Below, in pieces: positions 26,255 through 35,519 of a stretch of 64,000 nt of DNA (within the stretch, counting starts at the first letter, position 1; each line of letters begins with the position of its first letter). The stretch comes from a virus: IMG/VR virus record IMGVR_UViG_3300042396_000450, positions 47,624 through 111,623 of that record, one strand, 5' to 3'. Position numbers and translations under genes: made by a program. A model generated the notes under the pieces. That model made no database searches. It was not told where the DNA came from and saw nothing but the letters and a program-made list of their open reading frames with translations.

Positions 26255-26581
26255 TTATGAAGGTTCTACCAACCATATATTATCTACAACTATTGGTGTT
26301 TTTAAATGAATGGGAATGTCATCTTCGTCGTCCCATTCATAGTTAATTAAAGTAATATTGATATTATCATTCTCAATTACTATGTCATAATATCCATCTA
26401 AATCATCATTAATTGAACACGTTAACTTACTATCAATAATGCTGCAACAATTAAGTTTGATAAAACTATCATCATCTAACTGTAGTTTAAATAAATCACA
26501 GTGTAATTCAACTCTATTGATTGATGTAAGAAAAATAAGTAACTTATCAACTACTTCTTTTAATTGTTTAATTATAGACAT
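26255..26581 (-). CDS. Hypothetical protein, possibly truncated by an in-frame TAA
   Basis: This 108-residue protein starts at MSIIKQLKEVVDKLL; a TTG twelve bases earlier is less likely. It is acidic and ends IWLVEPS-TAA at 26257-26255. The same frame then stays open for 33 codons (VLTSLDGAINDTPQF..., ending FIIWD) to TAG at 26155, just before the exonuclease ATG. That exactly fills the gap, so the stop may be a recent mutation or a readthrough site. Confidence 0.6.
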   Translation of the reverse strand: MSIIKQLKEVVDKLLIFLTSINRVELHCDLFKLQLDDDSFIKLNCCSIIDSKLTCSINDDLDGYYDIVIENDNINITLINYEWDDEDDIPIHLKTPIVVDNIWLVEPS

Positions 26582-26730
26582 GGATATTTCCAATTCATGT
26601 ACTTAACGTAATCATCTTTAGTAACTTCAGTTGTTAATACTAAGTCACCTTCTGCAAATTCATTAATGTTATCTCCAGTAATAACACTAATACTATAACT
26701 ACCATCTTCGTAATCGTATCTAACGTACAT
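26572..26730 (-). CDS. Small hypothetical protein
   Basis: This 52-residue ORF (MYVRYDYEDGSYSISVITGD...) has a good coding pattern and overlaps the start of the next gene by 10 bases. A terminator precedes it. It is too short to assign a function. Confidence 0.6.
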   Translation of the reverse strand: MYVRYDYEDGSYSISVITGDNINEFAEGDLVLTTEVTKDDYVKYMNWKYPCL

Positions 26731-26749
26731 AAAGTTTCACCTATGAAAA

Positions 26750-26768
26750 AGCCCGCGATTAACGGGCT
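26750..26768 (-). terminator. Rho-independent terminator
   Basis: AGCCCG-CGATTAA-CGGGCT: the minus strand reads a GC-rich hairpin followed by TTTTTC. It closes the unit of 26794-27312. Confidence 0.8.
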
Positions 26769-26793
26769 AACTAATTTATGTGATTGATGAGAA

Positions 26794-27312
26794 CTACATC
26801 TCTTTTTTCTTACGCAATATAGGTTTTTCAATTAATTGTGTTTCGTAAATTAAGCTACTATCAATAATCTCAAGTCGTTTACCATTAACAGTAGCATTAA
26901 TATCATATAACTTTAATACTGCATTACCATCACTAACACGTCCATTGAGTTTAATAGTTTGATAATTTCTACCATACTGTAATCTAACAATTAGATAGTT
27001 ATGATTGAGATTCTCAAATATTACCCTACCAATAATGTTAACTACATCTAGTTCTACATTAGGTTGATCAATAACTCTACCAATTATAGTGAATGATAGA
27101 TATGGAGTTTGTGTATCACTCTGATTATAGATAGCTACATTATTAGTATTAGGTACTAAAATTAGTTCATTGCTTTCAGCCAAGTCTAGTTCATCATTAT
27201 CTACTAGATATTGTACTTCTTGACTCAGTGTACATGGATAAGTGCTGCCAAATGCAGTTAGTGTACCGTTACAATAAGTCGCTGTCGTGATTACTCGTGC
27301 TTTCTGTTTCAT
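26794..27312 (-). CDS. Hypothetical protein, beta-rich
   Basis: This is a 172-residue protein rich in Val, Ile, Asn and Thr, probably all beta, with a basic end (LIEKPILRKKKEM) encoded across a copy of the 9-mer at 26805-26813. It overlaps the helicase gene by 44 bases. A DNA-binding accessory role is possible but not shown. Confidence 0.55.
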   Translation of the reverse strand: MKQKARVITTATYCNGTLTAFGSTYPCTLSQEVQYLVDNDELDLAESNELILVPNTNNVAIYNQSDTQTPYLSFTIIGRVIDQPNVELDVVNIIGRVIFENLNHNYLIVRLQYGRNYQTIKLNGRVSDGNAVLKLYDINATVNGKRLEIIDSSLIYETQLIEKPILRKKKEM

Positions 27313-29056
27313 ATAGATTCAAGTGTTCCGGTTTAAATGTTCTATCGGGCATATTGTCTAGTGTAATCATGTGATAACTATTCTCCCTATCTACTTTTCT
27401 AAATTCAATGTTGATTACTTTATTTATAATAGCAGGTTCTTCTATAACTTGTACAGTATCTCCTACTTTAAATTCACATGGGTTTAGTAATAACACAAGT
27501 TTATTACGTTCATCATTAGTTAACTTAGCTTGAACGTCTTTACGCTCGGTAATAGTAAGTGATTTAACCAGTTCTTTAACTGCATCAACTCCATCATCAA
27601 TAGCTGCAACTAACTTAACTTTAATTACTTCTAACTCACTTTGATATAACGCTGCTACACGTTCTTTCTCTTCAGCTTTATATTTCTTATCTGCCTCAGC
27701 TTCTAGATATACAGTCATCCATGATTCTCCACTACTATCAATAGCATATATAAATGCTCTGTTATTACCGACATAACGTATGATACCTTCAGTAGATGTC
27801 ATATCGTTGAGTCGCTTAACTACATCATTACGAGATGCGGCAGTTAGTTCGACTATATCATTAAGTGTTAACCCATAGACTTTAACCTCAGTATCCTCTA
27901 CATCAACTTCATCACGCCATTGTTCCCATCGTTCAAATAATAATCGCAGTATTTGATTCTGTAATTCAATATTCTCAATTGATAATACTGATTCCTTAAG
28001 TACCTTAAAGTACCAATAGTTAGCTTCATCTTTCTCGAATAATAAACTTAACTTAATAGGTTCACCATCACGAGGTATGGTGTGAACATTAACAGTACCA
28101 TCATCAGCAGCAAACATACTCCATACACCATCATTAGCGCGAGTTAAGGCACTAGATCCTGCCACACCATTCATCATACCAGTACGATTATTAGCGTTAG
28201 CCATCTTAGTATTATGGTGCAGTAGAAGAATACTGAATCCATGTTCCTGAGCTAATGATTGTAACTTATAGAGCGCACTTGGTACTTCAGGACTATATTC
28301 TGTATAACCTGATACCTTGAGACTAGCCGCTAATGTATCAATAATAATAAGATTGATATTCTTCTCTTTAACTATATCTAGTATCTTAGTTTGATCTAAT
28401 ACAATATCTACATTACGAGTTACTATTAACTTCTCACTATTAATGAGTTCCTTATATAACTCAGGTTCTTCTAACTCAAGTAACTGTAAACCGTGATCAT
28501 AGATACGAGTTATAGTAGTACCATCAATAGGTTCTTCGTTCTCAATAAATAGAACATTGCCCGCAGTAGATTCTCTATTGAGAAATGGTGTACCTCTAGC
28601 TACAGCAACCGCCGCATGAGTAGCTAAATTAGTTTTCCCTACCTTTGGACTAGCAACTACCATTATGAGTTGACCAAATTTAAGTAGTCCCTTAAATATC
28701 CATTGAGTAGCTTTATCTTTACGTAAGTTAAGTAACTCAGCTAACGTATAGAGTTTGATCTCTTGTTGCTCTACGCTATATACTTGAATTAACTGTTCAA
28801 TGTCTTTCTTATCTGTTACAAACTTAGACATCCATTCAGTTAATTGAGCTTTAATTCTCTTCTGTTTAAGTAATGATTCACAACTTGTCATTACAGCAAT
28901 ACGTTTACGAAATTCACTTTCTAATAGTGTATTAAAATCAGTTTCTATTTCATCTGGTGTTTTATCATAATCAGAACAATCTCGATGAATTACCTCGTCT
29001 CTAAGTTGCGGTGTTAGTTCCAACAACATCTGTAAATAAATGTTGTAATCTTGCAT
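27269..29056 (-). CDS. RecA-fold replicative helicase-like ATPase (AAA_25/RepA type)
   Basis: This 595-residue protein has Walker A in MVVASPKVGKTNLATHAA (about residue 131), RESTAGNVLFIENEEP, Walker B in INLIIIDTLAASLKVSG, and a HHNTKM sensor. A coiled, charged C-terminal region follows. The family includes hexameric DNA helicases such as RepA. It overlaps the primase gene by 56 bases, so helicase and primase are coupled. Confidence 0.8.
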   Translation of the reverse strand: MQDYNIYLQMLLELTPQLRDEVIHRDCSDYDKTPDEIETDFNTLLESEFRKRIAVMTSCESLLKQKRIKAQLTEWMSKFVTDKKDIEQLIQVYSVEQQEIKLYTLAELLNLRKDKATQWIFKGLLKFGQLIMVVASPKVGKTNLATHAAVAVARGTPFLNRESTAGNVLFIENEEPIDGTTITRIYDHGLQLLELEEPELYKELINSEKLIVTRNVDIVLDQTKILDIVKEKNINLIIIDTLAASLKVSGYTEYSPEVPSALYKLQSLAQEHGFSILLLHHNTKMANANNRTGMMNGVAGSSALTRANDGVWSMFAADDGTVNVHTIPRDGEPIKLSLLFEKDEANYWYFKVLKESVLSIENIELQNQILRLLFERWEQWRDEVDVEDTEVKVYGLTLNDIVELTAASRNDVVKRLNDMTSTEGIIRYVGNNRAFIYAIDSSGESWMTVYLEAEADKKYKAEEKERVAALYQSELEVIKVKLVAAIDDGVDAVKELVKSLTITERKDVQAKLTNDERNKLVLLLNPCEFKVGDTVQVIEEPAIINKVINIEFRKVDRENSYHMITLDNMPDRTFKPEHLNLYETESTSNHDSDLL

Positions 29057-29834
29057 ATAGAAGTTCCTTTATATTATGTGTACCTACCAAATCAGCTATA
29101 TCACCACCATCATCAGATGTAACATCATCAAGAGGTACAAGATAAAATGGTTTACCAAGTGACCATGCTACATATTTAATTAAGTCAGATTTAACTTTAC
29201 CGATTTTATCATTATCTGGAAGATAAATAATTCCAGTTATATGAGGATTACTTAACTGTGCGAATAGATAATTATTACTCCATCCAAATGAAGGGGGTGA
29301 TAGTGTTAACCATCCAGTAATTGAACTAACTATATCTGCACATTTCTCACCTTCAGCAATTAAAACACTACCATTAGTTATGTATCTTTGATTAAATAGA
29401 CTTGTATTCTTACCTCTACCATATATCCATTGATTACCAACCTTATATTTAGGAAACAATTGCTTACTACCACCACTATCAACTCGTTCAACAATAAATT
29501 CATCAGAGTAAGAAAAATAAGTGATGCGGCGATCTCCTATTTGATATTGTTTAGCTAACTGATAATGGGGCGGACTAACCATGAGTGCATCAAACTTAGT
29601 TATTGTAGGTTGTTTAATAACTAATGTTGATGGCGTAATTATGCCACTAGAACTAGATAAACCAAGAGCTGTTCTAATTTGAGCAGTTGAACAATTCTCA
29701 GTTACACATAAGTATGCCCAATCTAGTTTCTTATACTTTAATTTGCCACCACAACTAGGACACTTATAACATATCTCAGTTGTTAATTCACTTAATATTT
29801 CTAACTTACAATCAGCTAGATTAAATTTAGGCAT
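29001..29834 (-). CDS. DNA primase with zinc ribbon and TOPRIM
   Basis: This 277-residue protein has an N-terminal zinc ribbon (CYKCPSCGGKL, then a second Cys pair near residue 48) and a TOPRIM domain at about residues 155-240: VLIAEGEKCAD (E-G-x-x) and GIIYLPDNDKIGK (D-x-D). It would make RNA primers for the family B polymerase and helicase. Confidence 0.85.
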   Translation of the reverse strand: MPKFNLADCKLEILSELTTEICYKCPSCGGKLKYKKLDWAYLCVTENCSTAQIRTALGLSSSSGIITPSTLVIKQPTITKFDALMVSPPHYQLAKQYQIGDRRITYFSYSDEFIVERVDSGGSKQLFPKYKVGNQWIYGRGKNTSLFNQRYITNGSVLIAEGEKCADIVSSITGWLTLSPPSFGWSNNYLFAQLSNPHITGIIYLPDNDKIGKVKSDLIKYVAWSLGKPFYLVPLDDVTSDDGGDIADLVGTHNIKELLYARLQHLFTDVVGTNTAT

Positions 29835-29835
29835 A

Positions 29836-30036
29836 TTAAATTAAGTCTATTATGTATTGAGTTAAGTTTTCAATAGTAACTTCATCTTTATCACCATCTA
29901 ATAACTGCTGATAACAAACTGAAATTTCAGTTTGTAAGTCTTCTAAGTCGTTAAAAGTTGTATGACTTAATCTTAAATCAGCAAAGCGTAAACAACTTGA
30001 TAATAATACTTCTAATTGATCTTTACTTATGTGCAT
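29836..30036 (-). CDS. Small hypothetical helical protein
   Basis: This 66-residue alpha-helical acidic protein (KDQLEVLLSSCLRFADLRLSH) is directly upstream of the primase in the same operon. The function is unknown. Confidence 0.55.
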   Translation of the reverse strand: MHISKDQLEVLLSSCLRFADLRLSHTTFNDLEDLQTEISVCYQQLLDGDKDEVTIENLTQYIIDLI

Positions 30037-30241
30037 GATGAACTACTCCATGTATTGTTAACCTATGTTCTATATCACCTTTATAATCAATTAGAGTTAC
30101 TAGAACTTCATCTCCTTCAAGTACCATATCTATAATGTAGTTATTATATGATGAACTTAATTGAAATAAGTCATACGTCTTATCTTTAATTAACTTAACT
30201 AACTTATCTAAATGTTCTTCTAATTCAGGTGTTAATTGCAT
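30023..30241 (-). CDS. Small hypothetical protein
   Basis: Start chosen at MQLTPELEEHLDKL (ATG at 30241), inside the 3' end of the Thg1 gene; a longer frame would overlap Thg1 by 100 bases. It is 72 residues, with a helix then strands (DEVLVTLIDYKGD). The end is His-rich (HGVVHHAHK). The function is unknown. Confidence 0.55.
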   Translation of the reverse strand: MQLTPELEEHLDKLVKLIKDKTYDLFQLSSSYNNYIIDMVLEGDEVLVTLIDYKGDIEHRLTIHGVVHHAHK

Positions 30242-30953
30242 AATACTTCTCAATGTAATTTCTATCTTTAGTAAACTCAGGTATTTCATTATCAATAATC
30301 CAACTACTTCTAGTTGTATCACCGACATTATAATAACTTTTAACTACACATCTACCACGTTTATTTGAAGTAGATAAATCATTCCAGTTATAGCCTTGTT
30401 GAAAACATAACTCTTGTACTTCACTTGTTTTCTTACCTTGAAGTTGTTTATGTGGTATTAGAGATTGACCTAGTGTATTAATTGAATTTCTAACTTGATC
30501 TTTCTGTCTCCAGATAAAGTAATTACATACATCAGATTCAGGTATATTAAAACTTCTACTATCAAAATAAGCACGTTTAATATCACCATTCCAAATTAAG
30601 TTACTATTAACTGTAAATTCAACACTTGCAATAGCGGCACTTATTGATTCTATTTTAGATTGATTATAGTTAAACCATGCTTCACTAGTTATCTCTTTAT
30701 AGTCATGTAATAGTAAACTTATTTCATCTGATTGAATATAAGCAACTTGTACATCTTGAATTTCCTCACATAACTTAATAGCTGTTAAATTCATAACATT
30801 AATTAAGTTAGCATCAAACTTATTCTTCAATGGTTTAGTGTATGTATGAAACGCTTTACCATCGAGACGTATGATAACAGGTGTACGTCTAGTTAAATAG
30901 TGAGTACATCTACTCTCGTAATAACCTTTAATTCTATCTCCAAGTGAATCCAT
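30225..30953 (-). CDS. Thg1-like tRNA guanylyltransferase / 3'-5' polymerase
   Basis: This 242-residue protein belongs to the Thg1 family, which adds nucleotides in the 3'-5' direction to the 5' end of tRNA. Signatures are VIIRLDGKAFHTYT (metal Asp), AYIQSDEISLLL (D-E), and FDSRSFNIPESDVCNYFIWRQKD. Thg1-like proteins (TLPs) repair truncated tRNA 5' ends. It lies amid replication genes; no tRNA gene was found nearby. Confidence 0.88.
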   Translation of the reverse strand: MDSLGDRIKGYYESRCTHYLTRRTPVIIRLDGKAFHTYTKPLKNKFDANLINVMNLTAIKLCEEIQDVQVAYIQSDEISLLLHDYKEITSEAWFNYNQSKIESISAAIASVEFTVNSNLIWNGDIKRAYFDSRSFNIPESDVCNYFIWRQKDQVRNSINTLGQSLIPHKQLQGKKTSEVQELCFQQGYNWNDLSTSNKRGRCVVKSYYNVGDTTRSSWIIDNEIPEFTKDRNYIEKYYAINT

Positions 30954-30962
30954 AATAGTACA

Positions 30963-30978
30963 GGGGTTAATTAACCCC
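30963..30978 (-). terminator. Perfect palindrome / terminator
   Basis: GGGGTTAATTAACCCC is a perfect palindrome between the 30991-31419 gene and Thg1. The following minus-strand sequence is TGTACTATTATGG, only weakly U-rich. Confidence 0.5.
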
Positions 30979-30990
30979 TAGTTAAAGTGT

Positions 30991-31419
30991 TTAATTATTA
31001 AGTAACTTAGTTATCTCATCTAACTCTAATTGAGTTTTAAGATCCGCACTCATTAAGTTATTTAGACGTTTCTCTAATGTAGCCAACTCACTCTTCTTCG
31101 TACTGATACTTAATCTACTTAATCTAGTTTTAAGATCAATTGTCCATTCATTTAATGTGTAACCTAGATAAGTAAACTTATTATCTAAACCTAATATTTC
31201 AGTTGCTCTAGTGTGCATAACTTCTTTATTAAGTAAGAAAACAAGTATGTCTAGTATTTGTTGTTCATTTGCAGTTTGAATATTAACAATAGCATTAGCA
31301 TCAACAAACCATTTAAATGCACAATTAGTAACCCAATTAGGTTTAACTTCAAGTGCCGCGATTTCAGCTTTCTTCTTATTTACGATATCGAGTAATTCTT
31401 GAACTTTAATATCAGACAT
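30991..31419 (-). CDS. Hypothetical helical protein
   Basis: This protein of about 142 residues starts at MSDIKVQEL (ATG preferred over a GTG nine bases upstream). It begins and ends with Lys/Glu/Leu-rich segments likely to be coiled coil (LDIVNKKKAEIAALEV; TKKSELATLEKRLNNL). It follows the 336-residue gene upstream. The function is unknown. Confidence 0.55.
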   Translation of the reverse strand: MSDIKVQELLDIVNKKKAEIAALEVKPNWVTNCAFKWFVDANAIVNIQTANEQQILDILVFLLNKEVMHTRATEILGLDNKFTYLGYTLNEWTIDLKTRLSRLSISTKKSELATLEKRLNNLMSADLKTQLELDEITKLLNN

Positions 31420-31427
31420 ATGTTTCA

Positions 31428-32438
31428 CTATCCTTGAATGTATTGTTTACCGTTAACTAAATGAACTACTAAATCAGAATAGTTCATTAATAAATCATCT
31501 TTAGTTACTGTTATGTATTTATCATGACAACTAACTTCATTTGTGTTAACTGCATTGTTACTAACTGTAATTAACTTACAGTAACTTAACACAACGTAAT
31601 CTGAAATTAATGGAAGATAACCCTGTAGATAATAACCATAGATATGACCATTAATCTCTTTATATACATAACGTTTATCATTAGTAGGAGTTAATTGAGT
31701 TAGAGATACATGACTTATAAGAGATATGTTTTTACTACAGTTCATTATCTCTAGTAAGTCAACATAGTTATCTACAGGTAACTCACTTAACCTAACTGAT
31801 AAACTAGTTAATCCAGTTAGAGGAACTAACTTATTATTATCATCAATAAACACATATCTCTTAACTAAGTCATAACTAAAATCACACCAGTTGTAATCAT
31901 ACCAATCATACTTACCAAGATAAGTTAAGTTAACTTGCTTTTTAGTTTGATAGATACATCCAGGTATTAAATCCCGCACACCTATTTTCTTACCTTGAAG
32001 AGATGTGAATTGATTGGCAGCTTTATACTCTTCACAGTTAGCTGGTAGTAATACTAATTCCTTACCATCCCAAGCATAGATAAACTCACCTTCTAACTCT
32101 CGCTTATTGCAGTTAGTATTCATTAATATGAATAGTAGATTAGATGGTGTTATCTCAAATTCAAATCCTCTATCATCGTATACTCGAATCATTGATCTAC
32201 CACTTGAATAGTGTGACCAACTATCTCTAGTTACATCCTTATTTAGAATGAAACCAGATCGAGGAGTATTATCTAACTCTAATGTAGGGATAGTCGTATC
32301 TATCCAACCATTAAATGACTTCTCTTTGCGTAACTTACCAGTAGCATCATAGTAGATGATATAAGCTAATTGCTTAGTGAAACATTCACTTCTAACTTGA
32401 AATCCAACTTTAATCCGCGATGGTATGAATAGCTGCAT
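31428..32438 (-). CDS. Hypothetical protein
   Basis: This is a 336-residue protein rich in Tyr, Leu and Asp; I do not recognise a domain. The second half has several WYDY-like aromatic stretches. It overlaps the next upstream gene by 29 bases. An enzymatic or structural role cannot be assigned. Confidence 0.55.
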   Translation of the reverse strand: MQLFIPSRIKVGFQVRSECFTKQLAYIIYYDATGKLRKEKSFNGWIDTTIPTLELDNTPRSGFILNKDVTRDSWSHYSSGRSMIRVYDDRGFEFEITPSNLLFILMNTNCNKRELEGEFIYAWDGKELVLLPANCEEYKAANQFTSLQGKKIGVRDLIPGCIYQTKKQVNLTYLGKYDWYDYNWCDFSYDLVKRYVFIDDNNKLVPLTGLTSLSVRLSELPVDNYVDLLEIMNCSKNISLISHVSLTQLTPTNDKRYVYKEINGHIYGYYLQGYLPLISDYVVLSYCKLITVSNNAVNTNEVSCHDKYITVTKDDLLMNYSDLVVHLVNGKQYIQG

Positions 32439-33090
32439 TATTAACCTCTAAATAATTAACGGAATCTTTTAGACGTAAGAAAAAAGTAGAGATGTGGTTT
32501 ATTACTTCATCTAAATCGGTAGATACACAACTGTCAATTGTATTTCCTATTTCGTCATCAATATCAGACATTGAATTAATATATAGTATGAATTTACGAT
32601 TATCATGAAAATGATAAATTCGTAAATTTATAGATTTGAATGAAGTTTTAAATTGAATACAATTAAGTTCATTATTTTCAGTAAACCACGTTAAATTAAA
32701 CGCACTATCTAACTTATCTTTAATTACAGTTACTTCATCATCAGTTATTTTATTTAACTTATCTCTAGTTAACTTAACTGTAGTTCTATGTGATTTGATT
32801 ACACTAGCTAAATCATTTAGATATTTATCTACTCCATCTAAATCATGTTGTAGATCGTAATTAACTCGTCTTTCTAATAACTCAAATAAGTTATCACTTT
32901 TAAAGTAAGCTACATTATCTTCATCTACTTCAATACTAGTTGCGGGATTATGTCCTATCTCATTAATCCACATAACACCATTATCTTCAATGGTTAATAT
33001 TACTTTATCTCCAGGATAGAATGAGTAATCTACATCTTCACCTCGACATTCAGGTAAATTACGTAATACTATTGCATTGTAAACTTGCAT
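32410..33090 (-). CDS. Hypothetical protein
   Basis: This 226-residue acidic protein has an N-terminal beta segment (SFYPGDKVILTIEDNGVMW) that suggests an SH3-like fold, then helices. A 9-mer copy is at 32475-32483. The function is unknown. Confidence 0.55.
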   Translation of the reverse strand: MQVYNAIVLRNLPECRGEDVDYSFYPGDKVILTIEDNGVMWINEIGHNPATSIEVDEDNVAYFKSDNLFELLERRVNYDLQHDLDGVDKYLNDLASVIKSHRTTVKLTRDKLNKITDDEVTVIKDKLDSAFNLTWFTENNELNCIQFKTSFKSINLRIYHFHDNRKFILYINSMSDIDDEIGNTIDSCVSTDLDEVINHISTFFLRLKDSVNYLEVNNAAIHTIAD

Positions 33091-33092
33091 AA

Positions 33093-33560
33093 TTAATTTC
33101 CTACAACTACTTCTATTTCATGTAACGTTAAACCACTTAATGTCTCAAATTGCTCACGTTTATCATAAGGTAATTTAATGCGGCAACTCATACTTCTACT
33201 TCTGTCTGCTAACCTATCATCACCCCATACAATATAACTAGTTAATTCTCCGTTACATTTAACTAACGCAATTATAAATCGCGCAGACTTATCCTTAGTT
33301 AGCGCAATTCCATCTAAGTCATGATAACTAGTTCTATCGAAGTTAATATTTTCAAGTCCTTTTGATTTAGCTATCTCATATAACTCAGCTAACTTAACTT
33401 GTACTTCAATATCATCAAACTTAAGTAATGTAAAGTAGAGATTAAATACATAATCTCTAGTTACATCATCTGAATCAATGTAAACGTACTTATCTTGATA
33501 GTAGATATTAATGAATGGATTACCTGGATGATTGTGAATGTATTGGTATGAATATGTCAT
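33093..33560 (-). CDS. Hypothetical protein
   Basis: This is a 155-residue protein with mixed alpha/beta character (YVFNLYFTLLKFDDIEVQVKLAELYE). No motif is recognised. It is separated by 2 bases from the next gene. Confidence 0.5.
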   Translation of the reverse strand: MTYSYQYIHNHPGNPFINIYYQDKYVYIDSDDVTRDYVFNLYFTLLKFDDIEVQVKLAELYEIAKSKGLENINFDRTSYHDLDGIALTKDKSARFIIALVKCNGELTSYIVWGDDRLADRSRSMSCRIKLPYDKREQFETLSGLTLHEIEVVVGN

Positions 33561-33570
33561 GTTACTATTC

Positions 33571-34383
33571 CTATTTAACTAAATCTACTCGTTCTCCTAG
33601 AAACCCATATCGTTCAGCTTCAGTTTCCATTTGTTCCCAATCGAACTTAGCATTATCATAGTAGCAATTAACTAAGTTCTTCATTTTATCCCAATAGAAC
33701 ATTACAGCATCATCATTAAGATAATAGATAAATGGTGATCTGCAAGTTTCAGTAACTCCAATAATATATGCGTTACTTACTTCATGAATGCAATTAGTAC
33801 GTTGATTTATAGCAGCACAATAAGCAGATAATTGTAAGTAGTACCCAATTAGAGGATAATACTTACCACCATCTTTAGTTTGTGCAACTGGATATTTAGC
33901 TCTATTCCAGTTTTTCCAGTCCGCCACTGAATTAGATGAAGTAATAACCCCACTATCTCTACCAATGAACTTAGTGGTATCTACATTGCCGCACATATCG
34001 TATGTACCAGCAAATCCACGTCCAGTAGCTTCATCTACCCAATATGTCTTCTCTTCAACAGCTATGGGAGTTATGAAATCAAGTACAGGTAGAAACTTAT
34101 TGAAGAATACATCATCACTTGTTTGAGTTACGCTTGTTTTCTTACTCTTATAATAATCCTCGATTAATTTATGTACCTCAGTACCACGAGTTGCAGCAGT
34201 CTGTGTTATTTTATTAGCTTCAGCTTCACCTACACTAGCACGCCATTTAAGTAATCCCTCTTTAGGTTTAGCGTAGTTAATTAATGTAGTAACTGATTTA
34301 AATTTCTTAGTTGTTCCATCTAATTGATATGAACGACCTTCTACTTCATCATTTATTTGAGTTAACATATTAGTCTTATACAT
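33571..34383 (-). CDS. RecB/Cas4-like PD-(D/E)XK nuclease
   Basis: This 270-residue protein has the RecB-family order: RGTEVHKLIEDYY (the His-containing motif 1), GRGFAGTYDMCGN (motif with Asp), SVADWKNWNRAKYP (D-W-K, the D-x-K motif), and a Q-containing YLQLSAYCAAI. It lacks the four Cys iron-sulphur ligands typical of Cas4. It is likely a DNA end-processing nuclease acting in recombination. Confidence 0.75.
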   Translation of the reverse strand: MYKTNMLTQINDEVEGRSYQLDGTTKKFKSVTTLINYAKPKEGLLKWRASVGEAEANKITQTAATRGTEVHKLIEDYYKSKKTSVTQTSDDVFFNKFLPVLDFITPIAVEEKTYWVDEATGRGFAGTYDMCGNVDTTKFIGRDSGVITSSNSVADWKNWNRAKYPVAQTKDGGKYYPLIGYYLQLSAYCAAINQRTNCIHEVSNAYIIGVTETCRSPFIYYLNDDAVMFYWDKMKNLVNCYYDNAKFDWEQMETEAERYGFLGERVDLVK

Positions 34384-34409
34384 ATTAAATATAAGACTAA
34401 TATATCACA

Positions 34410-34748
34410 TTACTTGGATTCTAAATGGAAATTATGAAATATACCAAGACGACCTATATCGTAAGAAACAGAGATGGATGACTTAGTTAATAAATCACCA
34501 AATTCACTGTAACTAACTTGATATTCATGTCGTTCATTAGTATCATCAACAACTACAATAGTGTACTTATCTGAACAACTTTCACCTAGATAGTTACCGC
34601 TACCATCGGAGTTAGGTGTACATGATTCCTCATGCCACTTATCAACTAGTACACCATTAATATTAGTGTGAGTTAATTCAGATGCGTCAATTGCAGTACA
34701 ACTAAATACAGTTAATATTACTATTATTAGATTTAGTATTAGTTACAT
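34410..34748 (-). pseudogene. Lipoprotein-like ORF with TAA as its second codon
   Basis: ATG at 34748-34746 overlaps the SSB stop as TAATG and is followed immediately by TAA. The same frame then runs 110 codons without a stop. It begins with a lipoprotein-type signal (LILNLIIVILTVFSC) and continues as a Cys-containing mature region (ESCTPNSDGSGNYLGESC...). An A-to-T change from AAA (Lys) would restore it. Either the gene is recently dead or it starts elsewhere, but no other start codon lies ahead of the signal. Confidence 0.65.
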
Positions 34749-35167
34749 TAATAACCACCACTAACATCTTCTTGTTGTTTAGCTACATTAGGCATTACTT
34801 TAGCTAGATGAAAGAAGTGATTAACCTTAGTATCTTTATATGCTTTACCTTCATATTCGCGTACTCCATTAGTAATCATGCCATGGAATACAACATTATT
34901 ACCCTTCTTGAATACTAACTTCTCAGATGGTGGTTTCTCAATAGCATCTAGAAACTCAGTAGATGCGCCACCGTTATCCCAGATTGTGAGATCATAAAAA
35001 TCTACAATGTTCTCATAATCACCCGCTTCATTTTTCTTACTTCCTGCGTTAGCTGCAATCTTAATCTTTGCAGTACGCTTCTCACCTTTAGGCTCAATAA
35101 CAATATCTGCTACTAAACGTCCAGCAATTGTAGATTCAGTACCAGATAGATAAAATTGATAAGCCAT
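34748..35167 (-). CDS. Single-stranded DNA-binding protein-like (OB fold)
   Basis: This 139-residue protein has the SSB-like course: GRLVADIVIEPKGEKRTAKIKIAANAG, FYDLTIWDNGG and VFKKGNNVVFHGMITNGVREYEGKAYKDTKV, ending with a polar tail (KQQEDVSGGY). AAGGA precedes its ATG. It would coat single-stranded DNA in replication. The tail lacks the DDDIPF end of bacterial SSB. Confidence 0.65.
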   Translation of the reverse strand: MAYQFYLSGTESTIAGRLVADIVIEPKGEKRTAKIKIAANAGSKKNEAGDYENIVDFYDLTIWDNGGASTEFLDAIEKPPSEKLVFKKGNNVVFHGMITNGVREYEGKAYKDTKVNHFFHLAKVMPNVAKQQEDVSGGY

Positions 35168-35258
35168 GATTCTTTGTTCCTTATTTAACTTTGTCGTTTG
35201 TTGTGCTTAGTCACCCCGCACGATGTTACTTCAACTATATTACCACAATAATCTAAAA

Positions 35259-35516
35259 TTACATGGGACTATGACGACTAGGTCGATAATACTTCTTATA
35301 CCAAGTTATTAGTGTTGTTTTAACCCACTCACATTCAGTAGCGTTATTACAGGCAGCTTTACTAGCAGCAAAGTCAATTAACATTGCTTCAGTTATTTCA
35401 TCAGGTACAAAGTAATGATCACATAATACATCAGCAATGTATTTCAATACTGCGGGATTATTATGTTCTGCAACTACACTAAATAGAAAGTATTGAATTG
35501 GTAATGTTATCTTCAT
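35259..35516 (-). CDS. Small hypothetical protein
   Basis: This is an 85-residue protein with Ala, Cys and Trp (FAASKAACNNATECEWVKTTLITWY) and unknown function. After it lie 91 bases without a clear gene; a short frame (VILDYCGNIVEVTSC...) there has no start codon and could be debris. Confidence 0.5.
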   Translation of the reverse strand: MKITLPIQYFLFSVVAEHNNPAVLKYIADVLCDHYFVPDEITEAMLIDFAASKAACNNATECEWVKTTLITWYKKYYRPSRHSPM

Positions 35517-35519
35517 AAT

